From Humibacillus xanthopallidus (GTDB lineage Bacteria; Actinomycetota; Actinomycetes; Actinomycetales; Dermatophilaceae), in contig NZ_VFPM01000001.1 in the NCBI RefSeq assembly GCF_006716675.1, forward strand, positions 868,001-932,000: a stretch of 64,000 nucleotides of DNA, written 5' to 3'. Positions 9,020-16,921 of the stretch are shown here, in pieces (position 1 is the first letter of the stretch; each line of letters begins with the position of its first letter). The translations under genes were made by a program, and so were the position numbers. A model generated the notes under the pieces. That model saw only the letters and a list, made by a program, of their open reading frames with translations, did not search any database and was not told the DNA's origin.

Positions 9020-9733
9020 ATGGGTGACTGCGCCGGCGCTGTCGCCATCACCGGGGCGCCACTCTCCGGCTGGCGGCCGGGCCTCGACGCCATCTGGGCC
9101 GCCATCGGCAGCAGCAACGACACGGCCGGAGACGGCGGCGCGCCGCCCCCGGCAGGCGGCTCCGGGCCCGTGCACGAGGACCGCGTCGACTCGCGGATCG
9201 TTGCCCTCGTCGAGCTCGCCAAGAGAGGTGACCGCGACGCCTTCGGGCAGCTCTACGACGCCTACGTCGACACCGTGCACCGCTATCTCCTCGTCCGGGT
9301 CGGGCAGCGTGCCCTCGCCGAGGACCTCACCTCGGAGACCTTCGTGCGCGCCCTGCGCCGCATCGACACCTTCACCTGGCAGGGCAAGGACATCGCCGCC
9401 TGGTTCATCACCATCGCGCGCAACCTCGTCGCCGACCACATGAAGTCGGCCCGCTTCCGCTTCGAGGTGACGACAGCCGACATGCGCGACGCCGACGGGC
9501 ACGTCGACGCGCCGGACGAGGAGGTGCTGACCCGGCAGCGCGACGAGCAGCTGGTCACGGCGATCACGTCGCTCCGACCGGAGCAGGCCGAGTGCATCAC
9601 CCTGCGCTTCCTCCAGGGCCTCACCCTCGCCGAGACCGCCCGGGTGCTCGGACGCTCCGAAGGCGCCGTCAAGCAGCTCCAGCTGCGGGCGACCCGCGCC
9701 CTGCGCGTCTCGCTCGAGGGGATGGACCGGTGA
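9020..9733 (+). CDS. BldN-like ECF sigma factor
   Basis: An ECF sigma factor of about 237 residues. Sigma-2 begins near residue 60 (LAKRGDRDAFGQLYDAYVDTVHRYLL, then AEDLTSETFVRALRRI and AWFITIARNLVADHMK); sigma-4 is near 165-225 (LRPEQAECITLRFLQGLTLAETARVLGRSEGAVKQLQLRATRAL). The ATG at 9020 is preferred because the frame above it uses rare codons; GTG 9011 and ATG 8903 are alternatives. Either way about 60 or more residues precede sigma-2, recalling the pro-sequence of Streptomyces BldN. The place beside rex-hemA and the membrane partner downstream match bldN-rsbN in Streptomyces. Confidence 0.85.
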   Translation: MGDCAGAVAITGAPLSGWRPGLDAIWAAIGSSNDTAGDGGAPPPAGGSGPVHEDRVDSRIVALVELAKRGDRDAFGQLYDAYVDTVHRYLLVRVGQRALAEDLTSETFVRALRRIDTFTWQGKDIAAWFITIARNLVADHMKSARFRFEVTTADMRDADGHVDAPDEEVLTRQRDEQLVTAITSLRPEQAECITLRFLQGLTLAETARVLGRSEGAVKQLQLRATRALRVSLEGMDR

Positions 9734-9793
9734 GCGGCGTGACGGCGCGGGCCCGCGTCTCGTTGACTCTGCGGGACGGGTAGGAGGATCAGC

Positions 9794-11041
9794 ATGCAGT
9801 TCGGGGCGAACGCCGACGGCGCGCTGCTCCAGCATGCCCTCGAGGGGCGGCCGGTCGACGACCCCGAGATCGTGCCTCTCGTCGCCGTCGTCCGCGAGGT
9901 CGAGGCCATGGACAGCTCCGGGCTCGCCCCCCGCCCCGACTTCGTGGCCGCCCTCCGACAACGCCTGCTCGACGAGCCGCCAGCCGGAGCTCACGGAGCC
10001 CCGGCCGACGGGGCACCGGACGACGACCGCAACCCGGGGCCGGCGGTCGTCCGCTTCGGCCACAGGTCGCGGATCCTCGTCGCGGCGGCCGCCGTGCTGC
10101 TCGTCCTCGCGGGTGGCCTGGGCGCCCTCTCCCGCTCCGCGCTCCCCGGCGACACGCTCTATCCCGTCAGGCAGCTGCTCGATCGCGTCGCGCTCGAGTT
10201 CCAGCGGGAGCCGCTCGAGCTCGGCCTGACCCACCTCGCCCAGGCGCGCGAGCACGTCTCCGACACCGATCAGCTGCTCGTCAGGGCCCGGGACGGCGCG
10301 GCTGTAGCCGGCCGCGACAGCACCATCCGCACCCCTGCGCCTGACCTCGACACCGATCTCAGCACCGCCCTCGACGCCGCCACGCAGTCGTCCACCGAAG
10401 GCCACTCGGTGCTCCTCGACGCCTACCGCACCCTGCGGAAGGGGGAAGCCCTGACCGCCCTGGCCGACTACTACGCCGAGGTCGTGCCCGCTGTCGACGC
10501 GCTGCGCGAGCGGACCCTACCCCCTGCAGCCACGGTGGCCTGGCAGCGGCTCCACGACGTGCTCGCACGCGACAGCGACTCCACCCTGCGCGAGCTGGCC
10601 ACCTGCACCGTCTGCGGCGATGCGTCGGCGCGGGCCCGCTCCCTGCTCTCGCGCGAGACCGCGACCACCACCTCGCCCGGCACCACCGCCCCGGAGGCGA
10701 CGAGCACGCTCGCCCCGGGTTCGACTCCGGCCCGAGGAAGCGCGACGAGCACCCGCGTGCCGGCAGGTTCGCGAGACCCGGGCAGCGCCGGGGGGCCTGA
10801 CGGGTCCGGCGCCGCCTCGTCGTCGCCGGCCGGCAGCGTCAGGCTGCCCTCCGTCAGCGTCACGAGCACCGGAGTCTCCGCCGGGAGTGGCGGGGTCACG
10901 GTGCCCGGGGCCACGGTCAGCCTGCCCGGCGTCGGCGTCAACACCTCGGGTGCCACCGTCGGCGGGGGCGGGGTCACGCTGCCCGGCGCCACGGTCTCGG
11001 TGCCGACCGTCACGGTGCCGCTCCCGGCCCCCCTGCCCTGA
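9794..11041 (+). CDS. RsbN-like membrane anti-sigma factor with DUF5667 domain
   Basis: 415 residues: a cytoplasmic head (1-92) that would bind the sigma factor, one transmembrane helix (ILVAAAAVLLVLAGGLGAL, about 94-112), then an exported DUF5667 domain opened by the family signature ALPGDTLYPVRQLLDRV (about 117-133), and a Ser/Thr/Pro/Gly-rich tail from about 285 with repeated PGATVS-type motifs. A GGAGGATCAGC site precedes the ATG, 60 bp after the sigma gene. In Streptomyces RsbN binds BldN directly. The four cysteines expected of a zinc anti-sigma factor are absent from the head, as in RsbN. The signal sensed outside is unknown. Confidence 0.82.
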   Translation: MQFGANADGALLQHALEGRPVDDPEIVPLVAVVREVEAMDSSGLAPRPDFVAALRQRLLDEPPAGAHGAPADGAPDDDRNPGPAVVRFGHRSRILVAAAAVLLVLAGGLGALSRSALPGDTLYPVRQLLDRVALEFQREPLELGLTHLAQAREHVSDTDQLLVRARDGAAVAGRDSTIRTPAPDLDTDLSTALDAATQSSTEGHSVLLDAYRTLRKGEALTALADYYAEVVPAVDALRERTLPPAATVAWQRLHDVLARDSDSTLRELATCTVCGDASARARSLLSRETATTTSPGTTAPEATSTLAPGSTPARGSATSTRVPAGSRDPGSAGGPDGSGAASSSPAGSVRLPSVSVTSTGVSAGSGGVTVPGATVSLPGVGVNTSGATVGGGGVTLPGATVSVPTVTVPLPAPLP

Positions 11042-11117
11042 CGCGCGATCGGCACCTTCCAGCCCCGAGGGGTGCCAGACGCATGACCTAACGCGCGATC
11101 GGCACCTCCCAGCCCCG
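11041..11117. repeat. Direct repeat pair after the anti-sigma gene
   Basis: Two near-identical 27-bp copies, at 11041-11067 and 11091-11117, both start ACGCGCGATCGGCACC and end CCAGCCCCG, differing at one base; the first begins on the stop-codon end of the gene. Their role is unknown. Confidence 0.7.
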
Positions 11118-11131
11118 CTGAGTGCTCAGGC

Positions 11132-11160
11132 GGTATGCCGTCCGGGCCGGACGGCATACC
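11132..11160. terminator. Perfect 13-bp hairpin between convergent genes
   Basis: Arms GGTATGCCGTCCG and CGGACGGCATACC are exact complements around a 3-nt GGC loop. The hairpin lies between the anti-sigma gene (+) and the acyltransferase gene (-), so it probably ends both transcripts. Each arm carries one copy of the genome octamer GTATGCCG/CGGCATAC. Confidence 0.75.
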
Positions 11161-11189
11161 GGCGCGGTGGGCGTGTGGCGGGGGCGCCG

Positions 11190-13106
11190 TCAGAGGAAGA
11201 CGGACTTGCGCTGCATGAGCAGGCTGTAAAGCGTCTGCTGGATGGTCTCGCGCACCTGGTCGGTGAGGTCGAAGACGAGCATCGGGTCGTCGGCGGCGTC
11301 GGGGCCGAAGCTCGTCGTCTCGATGGGCGGCCCGAACTCGATGAGCCACTTGCTCGGCAGCGGCACCATGCCGAGCGGACCGAGCAGCGGGAAGGTCGGC
11401 GTGATCGGCGCGTAGGGCAGGCCGAGCAGCCGAGCCACGGTCGGCATGTTGCCGAGGATGGGATAGATCTCCTCGGCCCCGACGATCGAGACGGGCACGA
11501 TCGGCACCCCGGCGCGCAACGCCGCCGACACGAAGCCCCCGCGCCCGAAGCGCTGGAGCTTGTAGCGCTCGCTGAAGGGCTTGCCGACGCCCTTGAAACC
11601 TTCGGGCCAGACGCCGACGAGCTCACCCTTGCGCAGGAGCCGCTCGGCGTCGGTGTTGGCGGCGAGGGTGGAGCCCGACCTCCGGGCCATCGTTCCGACG
11701 AAGGGCATCTGGAAGACGAGGTCGGCTCCGAGCATGCGCAGGTGGCGGTGCTCGGGGTGTTCGTCGTAGACCGCGACCTGGGTCATCAGGGAGTCCATGG
11801 CGATGGTGCCCGAGTGGTTGCCCACGACGAGCGCGCCACCGACGGACGGGATGTTCTCGATGCCGCGCACCTCGACCCGGAACCACTTCTGGTAGAAGGG
11901 CCGCAGCAGCGGGAGGTGGACGTTGACGGTGTAGTCCTCGTCGAAGCCGAACTCGTCGACGACGTAGTCACCCGTCAGGCGGCGGCGGAGGTAGGCGAGG
12001 GCGTCGGCGACCTGTCGCTCGACCTCCTCGGCGGGCAGACCCGCGGAGGTGGCGGCCGCCCGCAGCACGTTGACGGCGAGGTCGACGAGCTCGGCCGGGC
12101 CGGGGCGGGCCTCGCTGCTGAACTCGGCGGCCTCGAGCACCGCGCCGACCAGCCTCTCGGCGCGCGACTGCAGACCCGAGGTCAGCGAGTGCTCCCAGCC
12201 GCCGGTCTCCGCGCTGGGTGTCACCTCGGCGTCGGTGAGGATGTCGCCGAGGATGCTGTCGCTCGGGGTCGTGCCGGAGCCCGCTCCGTCTGCCGTATGC
12301 CGTGCCGCCCGGTTCGCGCTGATCGCGGACCTCGGCGGCCGGGCCGGACGCGAGGGACGGGCGGGCCGGGCAGAGCCGGCCATGGCCGGGTCGGACGCGG
12401 GAGTGTCGTCGGGCACCGAGGGCACCGCGCGCAGTCGGGTGGGCTCGCCCTCGGCCGTGCGGCGGGCGCGCATCGACGCACGCGTCGGTCGGCGGCGCGG
12501 CGCGGGCGCGGGCTCGTCGGTCGCGGACGCGTCGGCGGAGACCTCGCCGGCGTCCGAGGCCGGAGCAGCCTCGGACGTGCTCGAGTCGGTCACGTCAGTC
12601 GTGTCTGCCCGTCCGTCGGCGGCCACGGTCGACTCCGTCGGGGTGAGGTCGGCCGGCGTCTCTCCTGCGGCCAGCTCCGCAGGGGCGCCGACGACGGGAG
12701 CCCCTTCGAGCATCGCGAGGCGCCGGGCCGCGCTGACCTCGACGGGCTCGCTCGGCAGGAGTGGGGTGCCGCTGCGACGGCGGCGCTCCCCCGACGCCCG
12801 GGCGGCGCCGGCTGCAAAGGCGCCACGCGCGGGTCGCGCGGCCGCCGCAGTCTTGCGCGCACCGGTCGCGGTGCTCGCGCTGGAGGTGCTCGTTGTGGCT
12901 GCGGGCGTTGTGGCCGCCGCGGCCTTCTTCGGGCCTGCGGCCTTCTTCGGGCCTGCGGCCTTCTTCTTCGACGTCTTGGACGCCTTCGGCTTGGCGGGCT
13001 TGGGCCGCTCCTTGGCCCGCTCCATGGCCTGCCCCGCGGCGCGCTCCGGCGCGTCCTCCGGGACGGGCTGCACGGCGCCCTGCGTCGCGGTCGTGTCGTC
13101 GCTCAC
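11190..13106 (-). CDS. PlsC-type acyltransferase with long disordered N-terminus
   Basis: 638 residues. The C-terminal part (about 395-600) is a 1-acylglycerol-3-phosphate acyltransferase fold: the catalytic NHxxxxxD block in VVGNHSGTIAMDS (near 428), VWPEGFKGVGKPFSER (the acceptor-binding EG motif) and PIVPVSIVGAEE. It would acylate lysophosphatidate or a related glycolipid at the inner membrane. The first 330 or so residues are unusual: Ala/Lys/Pro/Arg-rich with repeated KKAAGPKKAA-type units (about 49-65), probably disordered, not part of the family. The gene overlaps the epimerase gene by 4 bp. This pair matches Rv0502/galE2 of mycobacteria. Confidence 0.87.
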   Translation of the reverse strand: MSDDTTATQGAVQPVPEDAPERAAGQAMERAKERPKPAKPKASKTSKKKAAGPKKAAGPKKAAAATTPAATTSTSSASTATGARKTAAAARPARGAFAAGAARASGERRRRSGTPLLPSEPVEVSAARRLAMLEGAPVVGAPAELAAGETPADLTPTESTVAADGRADTTDVTDSSTSEAAPASDAGEVSADASATDEPAPAPRRRPTRASMRARRTAEGEPTRLRAVPSVPDDTPASDPAMAGSARPARPSRPARPPRSAISANRAARHTADGAGSGTTPSDSILGDILTDAEVTPSAETGGWEHSLTSGLQSRAERLVGAVLEAAEFSSEARPGPAELVDLAVNVLRAAATSAGLPAEEVERQVADALAYLRRRLTGDYVVDEFGFDEDYTVNVHLPLLRPFYQKWFRVEVRGIENIPSVGGALVVGNHSGTIAMDSLMTQVAVYDEHPEHRHLRMLGADLVFQMPFVGTMARRSGSTLAANTDAERLLRKGELVGVWPEGFKGVGKPFSERYKLQRFGRGGFVSAALRAGVPIVPVSIVGAEEIYPILGNMPTVARLLGLPYAPITPTFPLLGPLGMVPLPSKWLIEFGPPIETTSFGPDAADDPMLVFDLTDQVRETIQQTLYSLLMQRKSVFL

Positions 13107-14149
13107 GGCTGGATCCTGTCGAAGACGCGGGCGATGGCGGCCGCGGTGCCACCGGCGGCGTCGGAGACCGCGTCACCGACGCCGTCGACCCCGGGCACCG
13201 CGGGCCGCAGGTGGCGGGCGAAGTCCTCGAAGGCCGAGCGGCTGGTGTACTGCGGCTCGAAGCCGAGGACGGTGCGCATCCGGGTCGTGTCGAGCCCGCG
13301 GCCGAAGGCGAGGAGCGTGAGCTGGTCGGTGGAGAAGTCGGCGAGGCCGCTGCGCTTGACGATCGCCCCGAGCAGCGAGCCGCTCGAGAGCGGCACGGGG
13401 AAGACCGGCCGCCGGGCGAGCGCCGTGCACTGCGTCACCGTGACGAAGCCGTCGCCGGCGACGTTGACGATGCCGACCGCGGGACCCGTCGTGGCGAGCA
13501 TCATCGCGGCGATGGCGTCGTCCTCGTGGACGAGCTGGAAGCGGGCGTCGAAGCCGAGCGGGATGGGCACGATCGGCAGCGAGAAGTAGTCGGTGATCGA
13601 CGTGTGGATCGTCGGACCGACGACGTTGGCGAGGCGCAGCATCGTGATCTCGACGTCGGGGCGTCGGCGCGAGAAGCCGCGAACGTAGCCCTCGACCTCG
13701 ACCGAGTCCTTGCCGAAGCCGGTGCGGGGCAGGCTCTTGGGACTCATGTCCTCGCTGAACATCGCGGGGTCCTTGGGCGAGGAGCCGTAGACGGCCGCAG
13801 AGCTCTTGACGACGAGGCGAGAGACGGACTCCGACTTCTGGCACGCAGCGAGCAGCTGCATCGTGCCGATGACGTTGATCTCCTTCTGCGTCACCCGGCC
13901 GCCCATGTCCTTGGGCGTCGCGATGACGTTCATGTGCACGACCGTGTCGACCCCGGCCTGGCTCATGATGCGCCCGATCATCGGGTTGCGGATGTCGGCC
14001 CGCACGAACTCGGCCCGCCCGATGGAGTGCCGGGGAGGCACGACGTCGACACCCAGGATGCGCTCGATGGACGGGTCGTGCGACAGGCGCCGGGCATAGA
14101 GGCCGCCGAGGTAACGGGACACACCCGTGACCAGCACGACGTTGGCCAT
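13103..14149 (-). CDS. NAD-dependent epimerase/dehydratase (extended SDR, GalE2-like)
   Basis: 348 residues with an N-terminal Rossmann motif VTGVSRYLGG (about 6-15), then RILGVDVVPP and RADIRNP (nucleotide-binding acidic strand). The SSAAVYGSSP strand and GFGKDSVEVEGYVRGF follow; the canonical active-site Tyr-xxx-Lys is not obvious, since the lysine follows GFG rather than Tyr at minus four. The ATG at 14149 has GGAGGAG upstream. It matches mycobacterial galE2 (Rv0501) by neighbourhood: bS22 before it, acyltransferase after it with a 4-bp overlap. A role in envelope lipid or sugar modification is inferred, not shown. Confidence 0.8.
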   Translation of the reverse strand: MANVVLVTGVSRYLGGLYARRLSHDPSIERILGVDVVPPRHSIGRAEFVRADIRNPMIGRIMSQAGVDTVVHMNVIATPKDMGGRVTQKEINVIGTMQLLAACQKSESVSRLVVKSSAAVYGSSPKDPAMFSEDMSPKSLPRTGFGKDSVEVEGYVRGFSRRRPDVEITMLRLANVVGPTIHTSITDYFSLPIVPIPLGFDARFQLVHEDDAIAAMMLATTGPAVGIVNVAGDGFVTVTQCTALARRPVFPVPLSSGSLLGAIVKRSGLADFSTDQLTLLAFGRGLDTTRMRTVLGFEPQYTSRSAFEDFARHLRPAVPGVDGVGDAVSDAAGGTAAAIARVFDRIQP

Positions 14150-14291
14150 ACGGCTCCTCCTGTCGCCCGGCGGTCGGACTGTCCTGGGCCTGGGCGGCGT
14201 GGTGCTCCGCCCGTGCACGGCCAGCCTACAGACGCCACCGGACATCCGTGGTCGCGGGCACACGTGAGGCACCACACGGCGTACCCCGGAC

Positions 14292-14333
14292 AACGCGAAC
14301 GACCCCCACCGGCAGGTGAGGGTCGTTCGCGTT
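14292..14333 (-). terminator. Terminator after the bS22 gene
   Basis: Perfect 14-bp arms AACGCGAACGACCC and GGGTCGTTCGCGTT, with an inner CACC/GGTG pairing, begin 23 nt after the bS22 stop. This separates the ribosomal protein gene from the epimerase gene. Confidence 0.85.
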
Positions 14334-14355
14334 CGAGCGCGTCTCCGCGCTCAGG

Positions 14356-14454
14356 TCACTTCTTGTTGCGACGCTGGTGGCGCGTCTTGCGCAGCAGCTT
14401 GCGGTGCTTCTTCTTCGCCATCCGCTTGCGGCGCTTCTTGATGACAGAGCCCAT
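14356..14454 (-). CDS. Small ribosomal protein bS22 (AURKAIP1/COX24 family)
   Basis: A 32-residue, extremely basic peptide that begins MGSVIKKRRKRMAKKKHRK and continues KLLRKTRHQRRNKK. It is nearly identical to the small 30S protein bS22 described in the mycobacterial ribosome, and its place between the small HTH gene and the galE2-like gene is conserved (Rv0500B). It is bounded by strong hairpins on both sides, so it has its own short transcript. Confidence 0.93.
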   Translation of the reverse strand: MGSVIKKRRKRMAKKKHRKLLRKTRHQRRNKK

Positions 14455-14620
14455 GGTTCGTCCTTGTCGTGAGACGGGTGTGTGAACGTGCGATGTGCCG
14501 GCGGTGCCGACAGACCGTCGCTAGACAGGTACGCCGAACTTCACGAGCCGAACTGGACCCACAGCGTAGCGCGTGCGGGCCCCGGACCCCAAAAGAACGA
14601 CAGCAGCCCCGCCAAGAACG

Positions 14621-14664
14621 CCCGAGGGGGCGGCTCGGACGCTGGTCCGGGCCGCCCCCTCGGG
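14621..14664 (-). terminator. Terminator after the small HTH gene
   Basis: Arms CCCGAGGGGGCGGC and GCCGCCCCCTCGGG are perfect 14-bp complements, with a second CGGAC/GTCCG pairing inside the loop. It lies just downstream of the HTH gene stop at 14682. The remaining sequence to 14455 should contain the bS22 promoter, which I cannot pick out. Confidence 0.85.
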
Positions 14665-14681
14665 GTGCGATGCGACGCTTT

Positions 14682-14882
14682 TCACGCGGTGTCGATGTAG
14701 GCCGTCTGCAGGTACGTGTGCACCGCGTCCTCCGGAACCCGGAAGGAACGCCCGACGCGCACGGCAGGGAGGTCCCCGCCGTGGACGAGCCGGTAGACGG
14801 TCATCTTCGACACGCGCATGATCGAGGCGACCTCGGCGACGGTCAAGAACCGCACCTCGGCGAGCTGACGCTCATTCGACAT
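14682..14882 (-). CDS. Small excisionase-type (HTH_17) DNA-binding protein
   Basis: 66 residues with a MerR-like/excisionase helix-turn-helix: FLTVAEVASIMRVSKMTVYRLVHGGDLPAVRVGRSFRVPEDAVHTYL. It is the counterpart of mycobacterial Rv0500A by sequence style and by position next to bS22. These tiny single-domain proteins are nucleoid- or developmental-type regulators (BldC is a distant relative). The ATG at 14882 is chosen because it opens the conserved part; an upstream ATG at 14912 in the same frame is possible. Confidence 0.87.
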   Translation of the reverse strand: MSNERQLAEVRFLTVAEVASIMRVSKMTVYRLVHGGDLPAVRVGRSFRVPEDAVHTYLQTAYIDTA

Positions 14883-15090
14883 GTGAAACCCCGATCTTCT
14901 GGTGGAGTGCACCCGCGCGTCGCCGGCTTCCCCTCCGGCGAAACGTCACGCAGGTACAAGAAGCAACATTAGGTGCTGCTGTGACTGGAGGGGAAGTGCC
15001 GAGAACGAGTTCTTCGCCGAACGCAAGGAGGCGCGCCGACGGGCGACCTCTCGATACGAGGCCGCTGAGTCGGCTCGTCACGGTCCGGGG

Positions 15091-16407
15091 CTACGGCGCG
15101 AGGCGGTGCAGGTCCCTCGGGAAGAGCGTCACCTCGCGAACGTTCTCGGCGCGCGTGAGCCGCGCCACCCACCTTTCCAGACCGATGGCGAAGCCGCCAT
15201 GCGGAGGCATCCCGTGCGAGAAGGCGTCGAGGTAGCCGCCGAGCAGCGCCGGGTCGGTGCCGGTGCGCTCGAGAGCCGCCGCGTAGTCCGACGGCCGGTG
15301 CAGGCGCTGCCCCCCGGTCGTCAGCTCGAGACCGCGGAAGAGCAGGTCGAAGCTGTTGCTCCACCGCTCGTCGCCCGGCTGCGGGCACGTGTAGAAGGGG
15401 CGCTTGGCCATCGGATAGCCCTCGACCGCAAGGAAGTCCGAGCCGTATGCCGTCTTCGCCCACTCGCTGAGCGCCCGCTCGTGCGCGGGGCTGAGGTCGG
15501 GCTCGTCGGGGTCCGCGCCGACGCGCGCCAGGGCGTCACGGAAGTGGATGACGGGGAACTCCGCGGGCACCTCGGGCAGGTCGACGCCCAGGAGCGCAGC
15601 GGCCTCGGCGGCATACCGCTGGATGGACTCGACCATGCCCGCGATCGCCGCGCGCAGGACGACGAGCACGTCGCGATGGTCGCGGATGAAGCCGAGCTCG
15701 GCGTCGAGCGAGGTGTACTGCGCGAGGTGGCGCACCGTGTCGTGCGGCTCCGCCCGGAAGACCGGTCCGACCTCGAAGACACGCTCGAAGACCCCGACGA
15801 GCATCTGCTTGTAGAGCTGCGGGCTCTGCGCGAGGTAGGCCGTCTCGCCGAAGTAGTCGACGGTGAAGACGTTGGCGCCGGACTCCGTGGCCGTGCCGAC
15901 GAGCTTCGGCGACGCGATCTCCGTGAAGTCGAGCGCGCCCAGCGCAGAACGGAACCCGGCCATCGACGCGCTCGCCAGCTGCCACGCGGCCCGGTGTCGC
16001 GGGTGGCGCAGCGTCACCGCGGCGTGGTCGAGGTGCGTGGGCAGACCGGCGCCGAACGTCGGGCGCCACAGCTCCACCGGCGGCGGCAGCGCCGGCTCGG
16101 TGAGCGCGATGATCGTCGGGGCCGTGAGCTCGGCGCCGCCCGGGGCGGAGTCGTTGGCCGAGACCGTCCCGGTCACCTCGACGACGGTCTCCTCCGGGAG
16201 CCCGTGCAGCTGCTCGATCGTCGCGGGGTCCTTGACGACGACCTGGGCGAGGCCCGTGCGGTCACGCAGCACGAGGAAGGTCACGCTCGCGAGAACGCGG
16301 CGGCGGTGGATCCAGCCGGCGAGGGTCGCCGGCTCGCCGGTGGGCAGGCTCGCGAGGTCGCGAGCGAGCACGCGCAGCGCAGGGGTTGTCGTGTGGGTGG
16401 GTTGCAT
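15091..16407 (-). CDS. aspS: Archaeal-type aspartyl-tRNA synthetase (probably non-discriminating, Asp/Asn)
   Basis: A 438-residue class IIb synthetase, far shorter than the bacterial AspRS of about 590 and lacking its GAD insertion. It has an N-terminal OB-fold anticodon domain (TLAGWIHRRRVLASVTFLVLRDRTG) and a class II core: motif 2 region with VGPVFRAEPHDTVRHLAQYTSLDAELGF, and motif 3 with GGFAIGLERWVARL near the end. Archaeal-type enzymes often charge both tRNA-Asp and tRNA-Asn and work with GatCAB. The ATG at 16407 has GGAGGTG 6 nt upstream; that site is buried in the T-box hairpin described separately, so synthesis is probably induced by uncharged tRNA-Asp or tRNA-Asn. Confidence 0.9.
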   Translation of the reverse strand: MQPTHTTTPALRVLARDLASLPTGEPATLAGWIHRRRVLASVTFLVLRDRTGLAQVVVKDPATIEQLHGLPEETVVEVTGTVSANDSAPGGAELTAPTIIALTEPALPPPVELWRPTFGAGLPTHLDHAAVTLRHPRHRAAWQLASASMAGFRSALGALDFTEIASPKLVGTATESGANVFTVDYFGETAYLAQSPQLYKQMLVGVFERVFEVGPVFRAEPHDTVRHLAQYTSLDAELGFIRDHRDVLVVLRAAIAGMVESIQRYAAEAAALLGVDLPEVPAEFPVIHFRDALARVGADPDEPDLSPAHERALSEWAKTAYGSDFLAVEGYPMAKRPFYTCPQPGDERWSNSFDLLFRGLELTTGGQRLHRPSDYAAALERTGTDPALLGGYLDAFSHGMPPHGGFAIGLERWVARLTRAENVREVTLFPRDLHRLAP

Positions 16408-16580
16408 TCCGTTCACCTCCGTGGGGTCGTGCCCCGGAGGTGTGGGCGATGGGGAATGTCGCTGTGCCACCACACCTTCGCCATCCGCAAACCGCGGTCG
16501 GCCTCTGGTCGTGCTCGGCTCAGGATCGTCAGGCCCGTCGTCGCCGTGTCGAGAAGGCTACCCGGGTACCCCACCGCGAG
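16408..16580 (-). promoter_or_regulatory. Translational T-box riboswitch leader of aspS
   Basis: Read on the minus strand, AGGTGTGG (16477-16470) is followed by the 7-nt bulge TGGCACA, then GCG, a loop, CGC and CCACACCT (16445-16438). This gives helix A1 of 8 bp, the T-box bulge and helix A2, exactly the T-box antisequestrator plan (consensus bulge TGGNACC, one base different). The variable base is C, which pairs with discriminator G73 of tRNA-Asp and tRNA-Asn. CACCTCCG (16442-16435), overlapping the A1 strand, can instead pair with CGGAGGTG (16421-16414), the Shine-Dalgarno. The two folds exclude each other. Upstream to about 16580 there is room for an ultrashort Stem I with several GAC triplets; the specifier is not assigned. 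Confidence 0.85.
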
Positions 16581-16611
16581 ACCAACGGGTTTCGGGTCCC
16601 AGCCGAATGGC

Positions 16612-16917
16612 CGCGACGAAGCGAGGCGCCGAGAACAGGCCGCGGCGCCGGCGTCGCCTGGACGCAGCGCAGCGAGCGAGGAACGAGCGAGCGGAGCGGA
16701 GGAAGGCGACGCCTCGAGGGCGTCGCCTGGACGCAGCGCAGCGAGCGAGGAACGAGCGAGCGAAGCGGAGGAAGGCGACGCCCTCGAGGGCGCCGCGGCG
16801 CGTGCCGCAGCGAAGCGAGGCGCCAAAGACGCAGCGAGCGAGGAACGAGCGCGCGAAGCGGAGGAAGGCGACGCCTGAAGGGCGCCACCGCCGCGCCGCA
16901 GCGAAGCGAGGCGCAGA
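16612..16917. repeat. Purine-rich imperfect tandem repeat block
   Basis: About 300 bp built from two alternating modules: GCAGCGAAGCGAGGCGC (near 16612, 16806, 16897) and a longer GACGCAGCG(CA)GCGAGGAACGAGCG...GGAGGAAGGCGACGCC (starting near 16661, 16730 and 16828; first spacing 69 bp, second about 98 bp). The + strand is strongly purine-biased. No gene is convincing here; the open frames on both strands only translate the repeat. It lies between the aspS leader and the deacetylase stop. Confidence 0.8.
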
Positions 16918-16921
16918 GAAT

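Noticed and set aside
10709..10730. tRNA-like T-arm (CCGGGTTCGACTCCGG)
   Set aside because: It lies in frame in the anti-sigma gene tail and no acceptor, D or anticodon arms surround it.
14902..16878. Open frame with RSERGTSE-type protein repeats on the + strand
   Set aside because: It translates the repeat block and the antisense of aspS; no start signal or recognisable domain.
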